64,000 nt of DNA, taken from assembly GCF_019050325.1 (NCBI RefSeq), contig NZ_VOMB01000027.1:299150-363149 (forward strand). The letters run 5' to 3'. This DNA is from [Mycobacterium] fortunisiensis (GTDB lineage: Bacteria > Actinomycetota > Actinomycetes > Mycobacteriales > Mycobacteriaceae). Under the pieces are notes generated by a model. The model was not told the origin of the DNA. It searched no databases and saw only the letters and a program-made list of their open reading frames with translations. The translations under genes were made by a program, and so were the position numbers. How positions within the stretch are numbered: position 1 is the stretch's first letter; the number at the start of each line of letters is the position of its first letter. Below, piece after piece: positions 55,446 to 64,000 of the stretch.

Positions 55446-58400
55446 CTATTTGGTGACGGCGTCGATCGCCTTGTAGATGCGCTGCTCGCTGACCGGTCGC
55501 GGTGTCCCGAGTTGCTGTGCCCACAGGCTGACCCGCAATTCCTCGATCTGCCAGGCGATATCACGAACCTTGGGATTCTCGGCGCGGGCCGGTGACAAGG
55601 CGGCCACCAGATCGTCGTAGTCGTCCTCGACGGCATGCACCCGGGCCATCCGCTCCCGGTCGGCGGCCGGGGCCTGCGCCAGCCGTTCCAGCCGGCGGGC
55701 GATCGCGGTGACATACCGGGTCAGGTCGGCGAGCCGGGCGATACCGGTCACCGTGACAAAACCCGTGGGCAGCAGCCGCTCCAGCTGCGACCGGATATCG
55801 GCGACCGCGTCCGCCTGGGCGGCTGACGGCTTGTCTGGCAACGCAACCTGCACCTCGTGCGAGGCGGCCAGCACCTTCTCCACCCGGGTCACCGCGGCTT
55901 GCGTGGTGGGCGTGAGTTCCTTGCCGGCCCGCTCCACGATGGTTGCGAACTCGGCTCTGGTCCACACCGGTTTTCCGAGCACGACGTCGGCGGCAGCGTC
56001 CGCGCAGTCCTCCAGCAGGGCGGCCAGAGTGCCGTCCGGATTGGCGTTGAGCGCCAACCGGGTCCGGGTGCTCAAACTTCGTTCGATCGCCTTGACCGGA
56101 GACGGCGCGGTGAGCCGCAGCAGTCGACGCAAGCCCGGACCCATGGCCGCGGCCTGCTCGGCCGGGTTCGCGAACACCTTGATGTCGACGGCTTTCCCGG
56201 CATCCACGAAGGCGGGGTAGCCGCGGACGGTGTGTCCGCCGCTGACGTTCTCCACCGTCCGCGGCAACTCGTCGAGATCCTCGGGCCATGCCCGCAGCCT
56301 GGTGCGTTCCAGGTCACCGCCCAGCGCGTCGGCCACGGCCTGCGCGACGGGCACCGCCAACCGTTCGCGCAGGGCGTCGATGTCCTTGCCGCGGGCCACC
56401 TCTTTGCCCTCGGCGGTCTCGACCGCAAACGTCATCCGCAGGTGATCCGGTACCTTGCTCAGATCGAACGCGTCGATCGGTACCAGAATGCCACTGCGCC
56501 TGCGTAGTTCACGTTGGACCTCGTCCAACAGTGACCCTGCGGAGGGATCGATGTCACCGAGGATGGCCCGCGCGGTGTCGGGCGCAGGAACGAAGTTGCG
56601 CCGCAGATCCTTGGGTAGGGACTTGATCAGTGCGGTGACCAGTTCCTCCCGCAGAGCCGGGACCTGCCAGGCGAAGCCGTCACCGCCGAGCCGGGCCAGC
56701 ACCCCCACCGGCACGTGCACGGTGACGCCGTCGTCGGCGGCGCCCGGCTCGAAACGGTAGGTCAGCGGGAGTTCGAGATCGCCGGCCTGCCAGGTGTCGG
56801 GGTTGTCCGCACCGTCCTCGGAACGCAGCAGGTCGTCGCGGGTGAAGGTGAGCAGGTCAGGTGTCTTGTGCCGCTGCTTCTTCCACCAGGCGTCGAAGTG
56901 CCGCGCGGAAACGATGTCAGCGGGGATGCGGGCGTCGTAGAAGGCATAGATGTCGTCGTCGCCGACCAGCAGGTCGCGCCGGCGGGCCCGTTCCTCGATC
57001 TCCTCGAGCTCGGCACGAAGTCGGGCGTTGTCGCGGAAGAAGTGGTGCCGGGTCTGCCAATCCCCCTCGACCAGGGCGTGCCGGATGAACAACTCACGGC
57101 ACAGGTCCGGTTCGATCTGGGTGTACCCGATTTTGCGGCGCGGCACCAGCGGCAGTCCGTACAGCGTGACGCGTTCGAACGCGACCACGGCGCCGCGCTT
57201 GGCCTCCCAGTGCGGCTCACTGTAGTTGCGGTGCACCAGATGTCCGGCCACCCGCTCGATCGCCTCGGGCTCGACCTTGGCGGCGATGCGGCCGAACAGC
57301 CGGCTGGTCTCGACCAGGTCGGCCACCACGATCCAGCGCGGCGGCTTCTTCGTCAGCACCGAACCCGGCGCCAGTACAAATTTGGAATTGCGGGCGCCGG
57401 CATAGTCGCGGGACTCCCCCTCGCGCAGCCCGACGTGCGACAACAGGCCCGCGGTCAGCGCGGCGTGGATGCTGGCCGGCTCGGCGGGCTCATCGCCCTC
57501 ACGGATCCCGATATCGCGGGCGATGCTGCGCAGCTGACCGGTCAGGTCCTGCCACTCCCGGATCCGCAGGTAGTGCAGGAATTCCTCGCGGCACATCCGC
57601 CGGAAGGCATTGCCGGAGCGTTGGTTTCGCTGCTCTCGCAGGTAGTTCCACAGGTTCAGGTACGCCTCGAAATCAGAGGAGCAGTCGGCGTCGGCGAACC
57701 GGGCGTGCTTCTGCCGGGCGGCCTCTTCCTTGTCGCTCGGGCGTTCACGCGGATCGGGGATGGACAGCGCGGCCGCGAGCACCAGCACCTCGCGCACACA
57801 CCCTTCGGTATCGGCCTGCAAGATCATCCGGCCGACCCGCGGGTCGAGCGGCAGCCGGGCCAGGCGACGCCCGATATCAGTCAAGGCACCCTTGGTGTCG
57901 AACGCGCCGAGTTCCTGCAGCAACTGGACCCCGTCGCGGATGCTGCGGGAGTCGGGCGGGTCCAAGAAAGGGAATTCTGCGATGTCGCCGAGTTGCAGGG
58001 CGGCCATCTGCAGGATGACGGCGGCCAGGTTGGTCCGCAGGATCTCCGGATCGGTGTAGCGGGGCCGGGATTCGAAGTCCTCTTCGGAGTACAGCCGGAT
58101 GCACACGCCCGGTGCGGTGCGCCCCGAGCGGCCGGCCCGCTGGGCCGCCGAGGCCTGCGAAATCGGCTCGATCGGTAGCCGCTGGACCTTGGTGCGCCGG
58201 CTGTAGCGGGAGATCCGCGCGGTGCCCGGGTCGACGACGTAACGAATGCCCGGCACCGTCAGTGAGGTCTCGGCCACGTTGGTGGCCAACACGATTCGCC
58301 GCCCGCTATGGCTGGGCTGGAACACCTTCTGCTGTTCGGCGGTGGAAAGCCGAGCATACAGCGGCAGCACCTCGGTGTTCCGCAGGTCCTTCAATGCCTC

Positions 58401-59369
58401 TGCGGTGTCCCGGATTTCGCGCTCTCCGGACAGGAACACCAACACGTCACCCGGCGGTTCCGACTCCAGCTCGTGGACGGCGTCGACGATGGCTTCAGTC
58501 GGGTCGCGCGGCTCGGATGAGCCGCTTGCGCGAAGATCAATAGCCGGAGTACGCACGATCTCGTGGTCCGGGTCGTCGGGATCATCCTCGTCCGATGGCG
58601 CGACGGGGACTTCCAGTGGCCGGTACCGAATCTCGACCGGGTAAGTCCGCCCCGACACCTCGACGATCGGGGCGTCCCCGAAGTGGGCCGAGAACCGCTC
58701 CGGCTCGATGGTGGCCGAGGTGACGATGACCTTGAGGTCGGGGCGGCGCGGCAATAGCTCACGTAGATAGCCGAGCAGGAAGTCGATGTTGAGGCTGCGT
58801 TCGTGGGCCTCGTCGAGGATCAGGGTGTCATAGCGCAGCAGCCGGCGGTCTCTTTGAATCTCGGCGAGCAGAATCCCGTCGGTCATCAGTTTGATCAGGG
58901 TGGAGTCGCTGGCCTGGTCGGTGAAGCGCACCGTGTAGCCGACGGCGTCGCCCAGCGGGGTGCCGAGTTCGTCGGCGATGCGTTGGGCCACGGTGCGGGC
59001 CGCCAACCGCCGGGGCTGGGTGTGGCCGATCGTGCCGCGGATGCCCCGGCCCAGTTCGAGGCAGATCTTGGGCAGCTGGGTGGTCTTGCCCGACCCGGTG
59101 GCGCCGGCGACCACGACCACCTGATTTTCGCTGATGGCCTTGGCCAGCTCGTCGCGGTGTTCGCTGACCGGTAGGTCCGGATAGGTGATGGCCGGGACGG
59201 CGGCCTGACGGGTGAGCACCAGCGCTTCGGCGTCAGCGATCTGCTCGGCCACCTTGGAGATGTCACCGCCGCGAAGGTTCTTCAGCCTGCGGTCGAGCCG
59301 CGCCGCGTCCCGGATGGTCAGGCCGTCGAGGCGGGCCCGCAGCGCACGCAGGTCTTGACGGTCGGACAC
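55446..59369 (-). CDS. hrpA: DEAH-box ATP-dependent RNA helicase HrpA
   Basis: A 1307-residue HrpA-type helicase. Walker A is GATGSGKTTQLPK, the DEAH box is in LILDEAHERSLNIDF, and the motif VI arginines lie in QRAGRSGRTAPG. The C-terminal half has the helicase-associated, OB and DUF3418 regions. HrpA remodels RNA and can rescue collided ribosomes in E. coli. GTG 59369 (VSDRQDLR) gives the family length. It lies 26 bases after a MazF-like toxin gene on the same strand. Confidence 0.93.
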   Translation of the reverse strand: MSDRQDLRALRARLDGLTIRDAARLDRRLKNLRGGDISKVAEQIADAEALVLTRQAAVPAITYPDLPVSEHRDELAKAISENQVVVVAGATGSGKTTQLPKICLELGRGIRGTIGHTQPRRLAARTVAQRIADELGTPLGDAVGYTVRFTDQASDSTLIKLMTDGILLAEIQRDRRLLRYDTLILDEAHERSLNIDFLLGYLRELLPRRPDLKVIVTSATIEPERFSAHFGDAPIVEVSGRTYPVEIRYRPLEVPVAPSDEDDPDDPDHEIVRTPAIDLRASGSSEPRDPTEAIVDAVHELESEPPGDVLVFLSGEREIRDTAEALKDLRNTEVLPLYARLSTAEQQKVFQPSHSGRRIVLATNVAETSLTVPGIRYVVDPGTARISRYSRRTKVQRLPIEPISQASAAQRAGRSGRTAPGVCIRLYSEEDFESRPRYTDPEILRTNLAAVILQMAALQLGDIAEFPFLDPPDSRSIRDGVQLLQELGAFDTKGALTDIGRRLARLPLDPRVGRMILQADTEGCVREVLVLAAALSIPDPRERPSDKEEAARQKHARFADADCSSDFEAYLNLWNYLREQRNQRSGNAFRRMCREEFLHYLRIREWQDLTGQLRSIARDIGIREGDEPAEPASIHAALTAGLLSHVGLREGESRDYAGARNSKFVLAPGSVLTKKPPRWIVVADLVETSRLFGRIAAKVEPEAIERVAGHLVHRNYSEPHWEAKRGAVVAFERVTLYGLPLVPRRKIGYTQIEPDLCRELFIRHALVEGDWQTRHHFFRDNARLRAELEEIEERARRRDLLVGDDDIYAFYDARIPADIVSARHFDAWWKKQRHKTPDLLTFTRDDLLRSEDGADNPDTWQAGDLELPLTYRFEPGAADDGVTVHVPVGVLARLGGDGFAWQVPALREELVTALIKSLPKDLRRNFVPAPDTARAILGDIDPSAGSLLDEVQRELRRRSGILVPIDAFDLSKVPDHLRMTFAVETAEGKEVARGKDIDALRERLAVPVAQAVADALGGDLERTRLRAWPEDLDELPRTVENVSGGHTVRGYPAFVDAGKAVDIKVFANPAEQAAAMGPGLRRLLRLTAPSPVKAIERSLSTRTRLALNANPDGTLAALLEDCADAAADVVLGKPVWTRAEFATIVERAGKELTPTTQAAVTRVEKVLAASHEVQVALPDKPSAAQADAVADIRSQLERLLPTGFVTVTGIARLADLTRYVTAIARRLERLAQAPAADRERMARVHAVEDDYDDLVAALSPARAENPKVRDIAWQIEELRVSLWAQQLGTPRPVSEQRIYKAIDAVTK

Positions 59370-59395
59370 TCCTGTAAGGGTAGCGGCGTATCGAA

Positions 59396-59725
59396 TCAGT
59401 CCGCGCAGTCGACCGCTACCGCCAGCGCCGCACAGATCTCCCGCATGCGGACATCGCCCAATCGGCCTAGGCGATCGACCAGGACTGCGATCGAAACGCT
59501 CTCGACCGAATCCAGATTGACGGCCGAGCGACGGGGAGCGGGATCCGTCCCTGGTTCCAAGACAACCTCGCTGGGCAGCCCGCGGATCGTCGTCGTACAC
59601 GGTGCGACCAGCGCGCGTCGGAGCCTCGGGATGGCCGCGTCACGGGATAACACCACCACTGGGCGCCGGCCGATTTGAGGCAGCTCACACCACCACAGCT
59701 CGCCGCGGGCGGGCAGACCGCTCAC
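59396..59725 (-). CDS. MazF/PemK-like toxin (endoribonuclease)
   Basis: A 109-residue MazF-family toxin. GELWWCELPQIGRRPVVVLSRD, VAPCTTTIRGLPSEVVL and NLDSVESVS match the fold, including the conserved RxxLPSEV and Asn-Leu-Asp parts. MazF toxins cut mRNA, tRNA or rRNA at short motifs. GTG 59725 overlaps the antitoxin stop by 4 bases (GTGA). It is followed after 26 bases by hrpA on the same strand. Confidence 0.88.
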   Translation of the reverse strand: MSGLPARGELWWCELPQIGRRPVVVLSRDAAIPRLRRALVAPCTTTIRGLPSEVVLEPGTDPAPRRSAVNLDSVESVSIAVLVDRLGRLGDVRMREICAALAVAVDCAD

Positions 59726-59958
59726 GAGTCGCCTGCGGCGCGTCGCCACGAAGCCAGGTCGCCCCACTCATCAGGCTCGTCTGGCGGGTGGCTCTCATAG
59801 GCTCGGTAACTGGCGTCGATCTGGGCGGAACGATGACGTGCGAGCAAGGCTTTCAAGGCCTCGTCGATCAGTGCTGCGTCAGTGATCCCGGACCGTGCCC
59901 TACGCGCGCTGCCGAGCAACTCCGCATCTACGGTAGTGCTCAGACGTGTGCGATTCAT
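59722..59958 (-). CDS. MazE-like ribbon-helix-helix antitoxin
   Basis: A 78-residue protein. The N-terminus (TRLSTTVDAELLGSARRA) is a ribbon-helix-helix DNA-binding segment, and the acidic C-terminus (SHPPDEPDEWGDLASW) should wrap and block the toxin. ATG 59958 is chosen from the family length. Translationally coupled to the toxin gene; the pair is expected to repress its own promoter. Confidence 0.83.
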   Translation of the reverse strand: MNRTRLSTTVDAELLGSARRARSGITDAALIDEALKALLARHRSAQIDASYRAYESHPPDEPDEWGDLASWRRAAGDS

Positions 59959-60038
59959 GCCACAATCATGCCACTCAGAACTGCGCCCCGGCGCGGGTGC
60001 GACTCGCCGGCCTCGGGCGACGCCGGGAAGATGACCGC

Positions 60039-60749
60039 ATGACCGAGTACGTGATCCCACCACCACCGCAGGCTTCGCTTCCCGTGAGCACCGGTGAGGG
60101 CCGCTTCCCGGTCCGGCGGGTGTTCTGCGTCGGACGTAACTACGCCGCCCACGCGCGTGAGATGGGCAAGGACCCTGACCGCGAGCCGCCGTTCTTCTTC
60201 ATGAAGCCGGCCGACGCGGTGATCGGCGCCGCGGGCACGATCCCCTACCCGTCGCTGACCTCGTCGTTTCACCACGAGATCGAGTTGGTGGTGGCGCTGG
60301 GCGCCGGTGGCCGTGAGGTGGCGCCGGCCGACGCGTTGGCTCTGGTCTGGGGCTACGGGGTGGGCGTCGACCTGACCCGGCGCGATCTGCAGGACGAGGC
60401 CAAGAAACTCAGCCGGCCGTGGGACTGGGCCAAGGGGTTCGACGCGTCGGCACCGTGCACGCCGATCCGTCCGGTCGCCGAAGTCGGTCACCCCGACAGC
60501 GGCGAGATCTGGCTGCGGGTCAACGGCGAGCTCAGGCAGCACGGGGATCTCAAGGACCTGATCTGGTCCGTACCGGAAGTCATCAGCGCGATCTCGACGG
60601 CTGTCGACCTCGCACCCGGTGACCTGATCTACAGCGGCACCCCGGCCGGCGTCGGTCCGATGCAGCCCGGCGACGTGGTGTCCGGCGGCGTCGCAGGGGT
60701 CGCGGAGTTCACGTTCACCGTCGGCTCAGCCGATCGGCGGCCCGTCTGA
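60039..60749 (+). CDS. FAH-family hydrolase (fumarylpyruvate hydrolase-like)
   Basis: A 236-residue enzyme of the fumarylacetoacetate hydrolase superfamily, shorter form. RRVFCVGRNYAAHAREMG, FHHEIELVVAL with metal-binding Glu residues, DLTRRDLQ and SGTPAGVGPMQPGD are diagnostic. Likely acts in aromatic degradation on acylpyruvates. ATG 60039 is used; an earlier in-frame start lacks support. Its 3' end overlaps the IclR gene by 35 bases. Confidence 0.88.
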   Translation: MTEYVIPPPPQASLPVSTGEGRFPVRRVFCVGRNYAAHAREMGKDPDREPPFFFMKPADAVIGAAGTIPYPSLTSSFHHEIELVVALGAGGREVAPADALALVWGYGVGVDLTRRDLQDEAKKLSRPWDWAKGFDASAPCTPIRPVAEVGHPDSGEIWLRVNGELRQHGDLKDLIWSVPEVISAISTAVDLAPGDLIYSGTPAGVGPMQPGDVVSGGVAGVAEFTFTVGSADRRPV

Positions 60750-61578
60750 CGCGCTGTCCGGCGGTGTCCACCTGCCGGGCGGTCATGGGACGCAAGGGGT
60801 GCACGCACAGAATCAGCGCGACCCGGCCCTGAGGGTCGAACACCGGCGCGGCGATCGTGGCCACTGGCTGCGACTTGCCCACGGCGTCACCGGCCGGCGC
60901 CAGCCCGATCGTGGTGAATTCGGCGAGCAGTTGATCGGTGATGCCGCGGACGTGGTCGGGCAACCCGTCGCTCGACAGCGAGCCGACCATCTGCGCCGCC
61001 CGGGTCAGCTCCGGCGTCGTCCAGTCGACGTCGAAGCCCCGCGCCCGGGTTTGGGCCAGCACCTCGACCAGCCGTTCGGTGAGCGCCTCACCCGCTGTGG
61101 GCGCGCGCCCGATCCAGGCGCGCTGCTCGGCGGCCGAGTCCCAGGCGGCGAAGGCGACACCGAACGGCGGGGCATACCGAATCCGGTCACCCGGGGTGCC
61201 CGACGGGCGCGGCCCGGCACCTTCGAAGGCAGTGATCACCAGCTCGTCAGCGACCCGCTCCAGTACCGAAGCGGCATGCCCGAGCTGCTGTGAGAGTTCT
61301 TGCGCGGCAATGCGGGCCGCGTGTGCCAGCGGTCGCGCCGCCTCGGTGCGGGCAGCCACCACGGCCAGCCCCGGCCCGAGGACGAACGTCAAGGTGGCGG
61401 GATCACGGATCAGCCAGCCCCGGTCACACAACGTCTTGAGGATCGCGTGTGCGGTGGCCTGGGTCAGGTCGAGGGCGCTGACCACATCGGAGAACCGCAG
61501 CCGCGCATCTCCGGCACTCGCCACCAACTCGATGACGTCGAGCACCCGACTCGTCGGTGCCGAACTCGCGCCACGCAC
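60715..61578 (-). CDS. IclR-family regulator
   Basis: A 287-residue IclR regulator: N-terminal winged HTH (ATAHAILKTLCDRGWL) followed by a C-terminal effector domain. GTG 61578 is the start. It is divergent from the ADH-SnoaL-SDR operon, and a triple half-site lies in the gap at 61621-61649. Probably the switch for that operon; effector unknown. Confidence 0.87.
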   Translation of the reverse strand: MRGASSAPTSRVLDVIELVASAGDARLRFSDVVSALDLTQATAHAILKTLCDRGWLIRDPATLTFVLGPGLAVVAARTEAARPLAHAARIAAQELSQQLGHAASVLERVADELVITAFEGAGPRPSGTPGDRIRYAPPFGVAFAAWDSAAEQRAWIGRAPTAGEALTERLVEVLAQTRARGFDVDWTTPELTRAAQMVGSLSSDGLPDHVRGITDQLLAEFTTIGLAPAGDAVGKSQPVATIAAPVFDPQGRVALILCVHPLRPMTARQVDTAGQRVRRAADRLSRR

Positions 61579-61580
61579 CC

Positions 61581-61609
61581 TTGACTCCCCTCTCGGCAGT
61601 TCCTACAGT
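61581..61609 (+). promoter_or_regulatory. SigA-like promoter of the ADH operon
   Basis: -35 TTGACT (61581-61586), exactly 17-base spacer, -10 TACAGT (61604-61609). The transcription start would be near 61616, just before the operator half-sites. Confidence 0.65.
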
Positions 61610-61620
61610 CAGGCTTGGTA

Positions 61621-61649
61621 ATTCGAGAGATTATCTCGAATATTAGAGA
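61621..61649. promoter_or_regulatory. Three half-site operator for IclR
   Basis: ATTCGAGA (61621-61628), its reverse complement TCTCGAAT (61634-61641), and ATTAGAGA (61642-61649), a near copy of the first. The first two make a palindrome with a 5-base spacer; the last two make a near-palindrome. It lies between the promoter start and the ADH ATG (14 bases away). IclR proteins often bind such arrangements as multimers. Confidence 0.7.
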
Positions 61650-61663
61650 AACGGTAGGGCCAG

Positions 61664-62722
61664 ATGCGGGCGGTGGTGCTGCGGCAAGGTGCGCTGGAAG
61701 TGCGCGAGATCCCCGATCCGGCACCAGGTCCCGGTGAACTCCTGCTCCGGGTCACCAGTACCGCTATCTGCGCATCCGACGTCCACTTCATGGACCACCC
61801 CGAACTCGGGCTCAACGATCCGACCGGCCGCTCGCTCTATGACGCCGACCGGGACGTGGTGCTGGGCCACGAGTTCATCGGTGAGGTGATCGGGCACGGG
61901 CCCGGCTGCGGCGATCAGTTCCCCGTGGGCACCCGGGTCACGTCGATCCCCATCAGGCTCGTCAACGGCGGAGCCGACGGCGCACACATCATCGGCCAAC
62001 ACCCGGACACCCCCGGCAGCTTCGCCGAACTGCTGGTGGTGGCCGAATCCATCGCTCGAGCCGTCCCGGACCAGTCCGGCGCCACCGACGACGCCGTCGC
62101 GCTCACCGACGCCTTCGCGGTCGGCGAGTTCTACGTCCGCTCGGCCCGTCTCGAGCCCGGCGAGATCCCCATCGTGATCGGCGCCGGGGCGATCGGGCTG
62201 TCCGCGGTCGCGGCCCTGGCCCGCCGCGGTGTCGAACCGATCATCGTCTCGGACTACCAGGCGGAACGGCGCGCTCTGGCCTGCAAGGCTTTTGGCGCCC
62301 ATATTGCCGTCGACCCGGCTGAGCGCGCGCCGCTGGACGTCTGGCGCAAGGTACGCGCCGAACACAACCTGTGGGGCCCGGCCGTGGTGTTCGAATGCGT
62401 CGGCGCCGCCGGTCTGATCCAGAAGATCGTCGAGGACGCCGACATGGGCACCCGCATCTACTGCGCGGGCGGCTGGTACACCGGCGACACCCTCGACATC
62501 ACCACCGCCACCCGCCAGGGGGTGACCCTGCAGTTCGGCGGCGGGCCGTGGCCGCAGGACTGGTACGGAACTCTGGACGCCATCGTGGCCGGAGATCTGG
62601 ACCCGACGCCCAGCATCGGCATGACTGTCACGCTCGACGAGGTTCCCGACGCGCTCGACCTGGCCCGCCGGTCGGCAGGTCCGGCGCGAATCATCGTGCA
62701 TCCGAATGGAGATCAGGCATGA
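61664..62722 (+). CDS. Medium-chain alcohol dehydrogenase
   Basis: A 352-residue MDR-family dehydrogenase. The catalytic zinc ligands are suggested by ICASDVHFM (Cys) and LGHEFIGEV (His, Glu). The four-cysteine structural zinc loop is absent. The Rossmann motif is GAGAIGLSAVAAL. NAD(P)-linked oxidation of an alcohol, perhaps an aromatic or sugar-derived one. First gene of a three-gene operon behind the triple half-site; it overlaps the next gene by 4 bases. Confidence 0.87.
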   Translation: MRAVVLRQGALEVREIPDPAPGPGELLLRVTSTAICASDVHFMDHPELGLNDPTGRSLYDADRDVVLGHEFIGEVIGHGPGCGDQFPVGTRVTSIPIRLVNGGADGAHIIGQHPDTPGSFAELLVVAESIARAVPDQSGATDDAVALTDAFAVGEFYVRSARLEPGEIPIVIGAGAIGLSAVAALARRGVEPIIVSDYQAERRALACKAFGAHIAVDPAERAPLDVWRKVRAEHNLWGPAVVFECVGAAGLIQKIVEDADMGTRIYCAGGWYTGDTLDITTATRQGVTLQFGGGPWPQDWYGTLDAIVAGDLDPTPSIGMTVTLDEVPDALDLARRSAGPARIIVHPNGDQA

Positions 62723-63114
62723 CAGACCGCGAAGAGATCATCGAGGTACTGGTGCGCTACGCCACCGGGATCGACCGCCGGGACTGGCCGCTGTTTCGCA
62801 CCGTGTTCACGCAGGACTGTGTGCTGGACTACGGCGAGATCGGCAGTTGGACCGGAGCGGACGCGGTCACCGAGTTCATGGATCAATCCCACGCGATGGC
62901 CGGACACACCATGCACCGGTTGAGCAACCACGCGATCACCATCGAGGGCGACACCGCAACCGCGCGGACATACATCGATGGACTGATCATGGCGCAGGAC
63001 AACAACTCTGGCGTCAACGCCATCGGCTTCTACGACGACGAACTGATACGCACCGAACGAGGCTGGCAGATCGCGCGACGGCGCTTCACCCCGGTCCGGG
63101 TCATCGCGGTCTAG
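62719..63114 (+). CDS. SnoaL-like polyketide cyclase/NTF2-fold protein
   Basis: A 131-residue NTF2-fold protein with the SnoaL_4/DUF4440-type signature: EVLVRYATGIDRRDWPLFR...FTQDCVLDYGEIG. The His/Asp pocket (HAMAGHTMHRLSNH) may bind a small aromatic substrate. Located between a dehydrogenase and an SDR, so it may catalyse an isomerisation, dehydration or hydrolysis step in the same pathway. Confidence 0.83.
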   Translation: MTDREEIIEVLVRYATGIDRRDWPLFRTVFTQDCVLDYGEIGSWTGADAVTEFMDQSHAMAGHTMHRLSNHAITIEGDTATARTYIDGLIMAQDNNSGVNAIGFYDDELIRTERGWQIARRRFTPVRVIAV

Positions 63115-63124
63115 GGAGATGCGC

Positions 63125-63934
63125 ATGGAATTCGCAGACAAGTACGGGCCCTGGGCGCTCGTGGCGGGCGCTTCCGACGGGGTCGGCGCAGCGATGGCCG
63201 ACGAACTGGCCCGGCGCGGACTCAACGTGGTGCTGCTGGCCCGGCGTCAAACGGTTCTCGATGAGGTCGCGGCCGGCATCGCAGCCCGCACCGGTGTGCA
63301 AACCCGCACGCTGGCAATCGATCTGGCCGCACCCGGGGCCGCCGCCGAGGTGACCAAAGCCACCGAAGGCCTCGACATCGGGTTTCTGGTGTACTGCGCG
63401 GGCGCCGATCCCCACTTCGCGCCGTTCCTCACCAGCCCAATTGCCGATGCCGAATCGATGGTGCAGCGCAACTGCGTGGTGCCGATGCAGCTGTGCCATC
63501 ACTACGCCCGGCCGATGGTCGACAAGGGCCGCGGCGGCATCGTCATCTTCGGGTCCGGCGCCGGATTCGCCGGCGGGCCGAACATGGTGGCCTACGGGGC
63601 CAGCAAGGCGTTCGACATGGTGTTCGCCGAGGCACTGTGGACCGAGTTGCACGACAAGGGCATTGACGTGCTCGGGCTGATCCTGGGCAAGACCGACACC
63701 CCCGCGCTGCGCAAGCTCGAGCACGAACGCGGCCAGATCGACTCCCCGGACCAGGTGCCGCCGGGTGCGGCAGCCGTCGCGGAAGTGGTGGCGGCGGCAT
63801 TCGCCAACCTGACCGACGGGCCGACGTGTTTGGTCGGCCCGGAAATCCAGGCAGCTGCGCAACTGATGGCTTCAGTGAGCCGCAACGACGCCGTGCGCTT
63901 CATCGCCCAGGCGGTCACTGCGGCGATGGGCTAG
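63125..63934 (+). CDS. Short-chain dehydrogenase/reductase
   Basis: A 269-residue SDR. The NAD(P) motif is GASDGVGAAMADEL, and catalytic YGASK is at YGASKAFDM. ATG 63125 is favoured since AGGGAG is 6 bases upstream; ATG 63119 is directly on the SD. Third gene of the ADH operon; the remaining bases to 64000 hold no gene that can be defined. Confidence 0.85.
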   Translation: MEFADKYGPWALVAGASDGVGAAMADELARRGLNVVLLARRQTVLDEVAAGIAARTGVQTRTLAIDLAAPGAAAEVTKATEGLDIGFLVYCAGADPHFAPFLTSPIADAESMVQRNCVVPMQLCHHYARPMVDKGRGGIVIFGSGAGFAGGPNMVAYGASKAFDMVFAEALWTELHDKGIDVLGLILGKTDTPALRKLEHERGQIDSPDQVPPGAAAVAEVVAAAFANLTDGPTCLVGPEIQAAAQLMASVSRNDAVRFIAQAVTAAMG

Positions 63935-64000
63935 CTGTAACTCTCGGGGAGGTTGTGAACGGCGTGGCGCCGGTGAACAGGTGAGGGCCTCCGGTATCGG

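Noticed and set aside
59396..59958. Non-coding or shadow frames next to hrpA
   Set aside because: Considered as shadows, but the MazF motifs, the RHH segment and the GTGA overlap show a real toxin-antitoxin pair.

Overview
The window is about 64 kb of high-GC actinobacterial chromosome that reads as a fast-growing mycobacterium (Mycolicibacterium-like). The evidence is an antigen 85 mycolyltransferase, an MCE-family protein, the siderophore importer IrtAB, a mycobacterial hemophore-type protein, several FadE-type acyl-CoA dehydrogenases, a DUF35/thiolase-fold pair, and a stretch (treS-mak ... PPOX-fusA2) that recalls M. tuberculosis Rv0120c-Rv0127. No tRNA, rRNA, CRISPR array, insertion sequence, phage gene or replication origin was seen. 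The gene content is chromosomal and densely packed, with many 4-nt ATGA overlaps and several tail-to-tail overlaps.

Layout, left to right. 1-6.6 kb: 3' part of a glycogen debranching enzyme (glgX), a MarR regulator with a DrrAB-like ABC exporter, and a two-subunit acyl-CoA dehydrogenase. 6.5-11.2 kb (minus strand): trehalose synthase treS, maltokinase mak and an MFS transporter, i.e. the trehalose to maltose-1-phosphate arm of the GlgE alpha-glucan pathway. 11.3-13.3 kb: small HTH-like protein, HugZ/PPOX-like protein and an orotate phosphoribosyltransferase-like protein, with a tandem hairpin repeat between the first two. 13.4-17.2 kb (minus): a four-gene PotABCD-like ABC importer. 17.3-24.6 kb: small envelope proteins, a Rv0121-type PPOX enzyme, EF-G2 (fusA2), a carboxymuconolactone decarboxylase-like protein, an orphan MCE protein and a DMT transporter. 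24.7-30.1 kb: secreted histidine phosphatase, O-methyltransferase, AraC regulator, amidohydrolase, and a P450 with a short unknown partner.

30.1-35.3 kb (minus): tetR-irtA-irtB, iron-siderophore import, with a palindrome placed inside the predicted promoter. 35.3-37.8 kb: TetR-crotonase pair, SDR and a Gly/Cys-rich secreted protein. 37.9-43.5 kb: SDR - fused acyl-CoA dehydrogenase - thiolase-fold protein - DUF35 operon (lipid/steroid-like degradation) divergent from a TetR gene, with an operator between them. 43.4-47.9 kb: a GNAT protein with a gyrase-A-like N-terminal segment, a LuxR regulator, nitrobindin, a LipE-like esterase and a membrane protein. 48.1-55.3 kb: hemophore-like protein, CocE-type hydrolase, antigen 85 with an elastin-like tail, cupin, flavoprotein, alpha/beta hydrolase and an FAH-family enzyme. 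55.4-60 kb (minus): a mazEF-type toxin-antitoxin pair directly upstream of hrpA. 60-64 kb: an FAH-family enzyme, an IclR regulator, and a divergent ADH-SnoaL-SDR operon with a triple half-site operator.

The most distinctive features are regulatory: six clear inverted repeats placed on or close to promoters of regulator or enzyme genes, several apparently leaderless starts, two long convergent inverted repeats, and a 26-bp tandem hairpin array. No single wholly new defence-like system was found. The best candidates for second looks are mazEF-hrpA, the antigen 85 tail, the GyrA-like GNAT fusion and the TetR-controlled irtAB.
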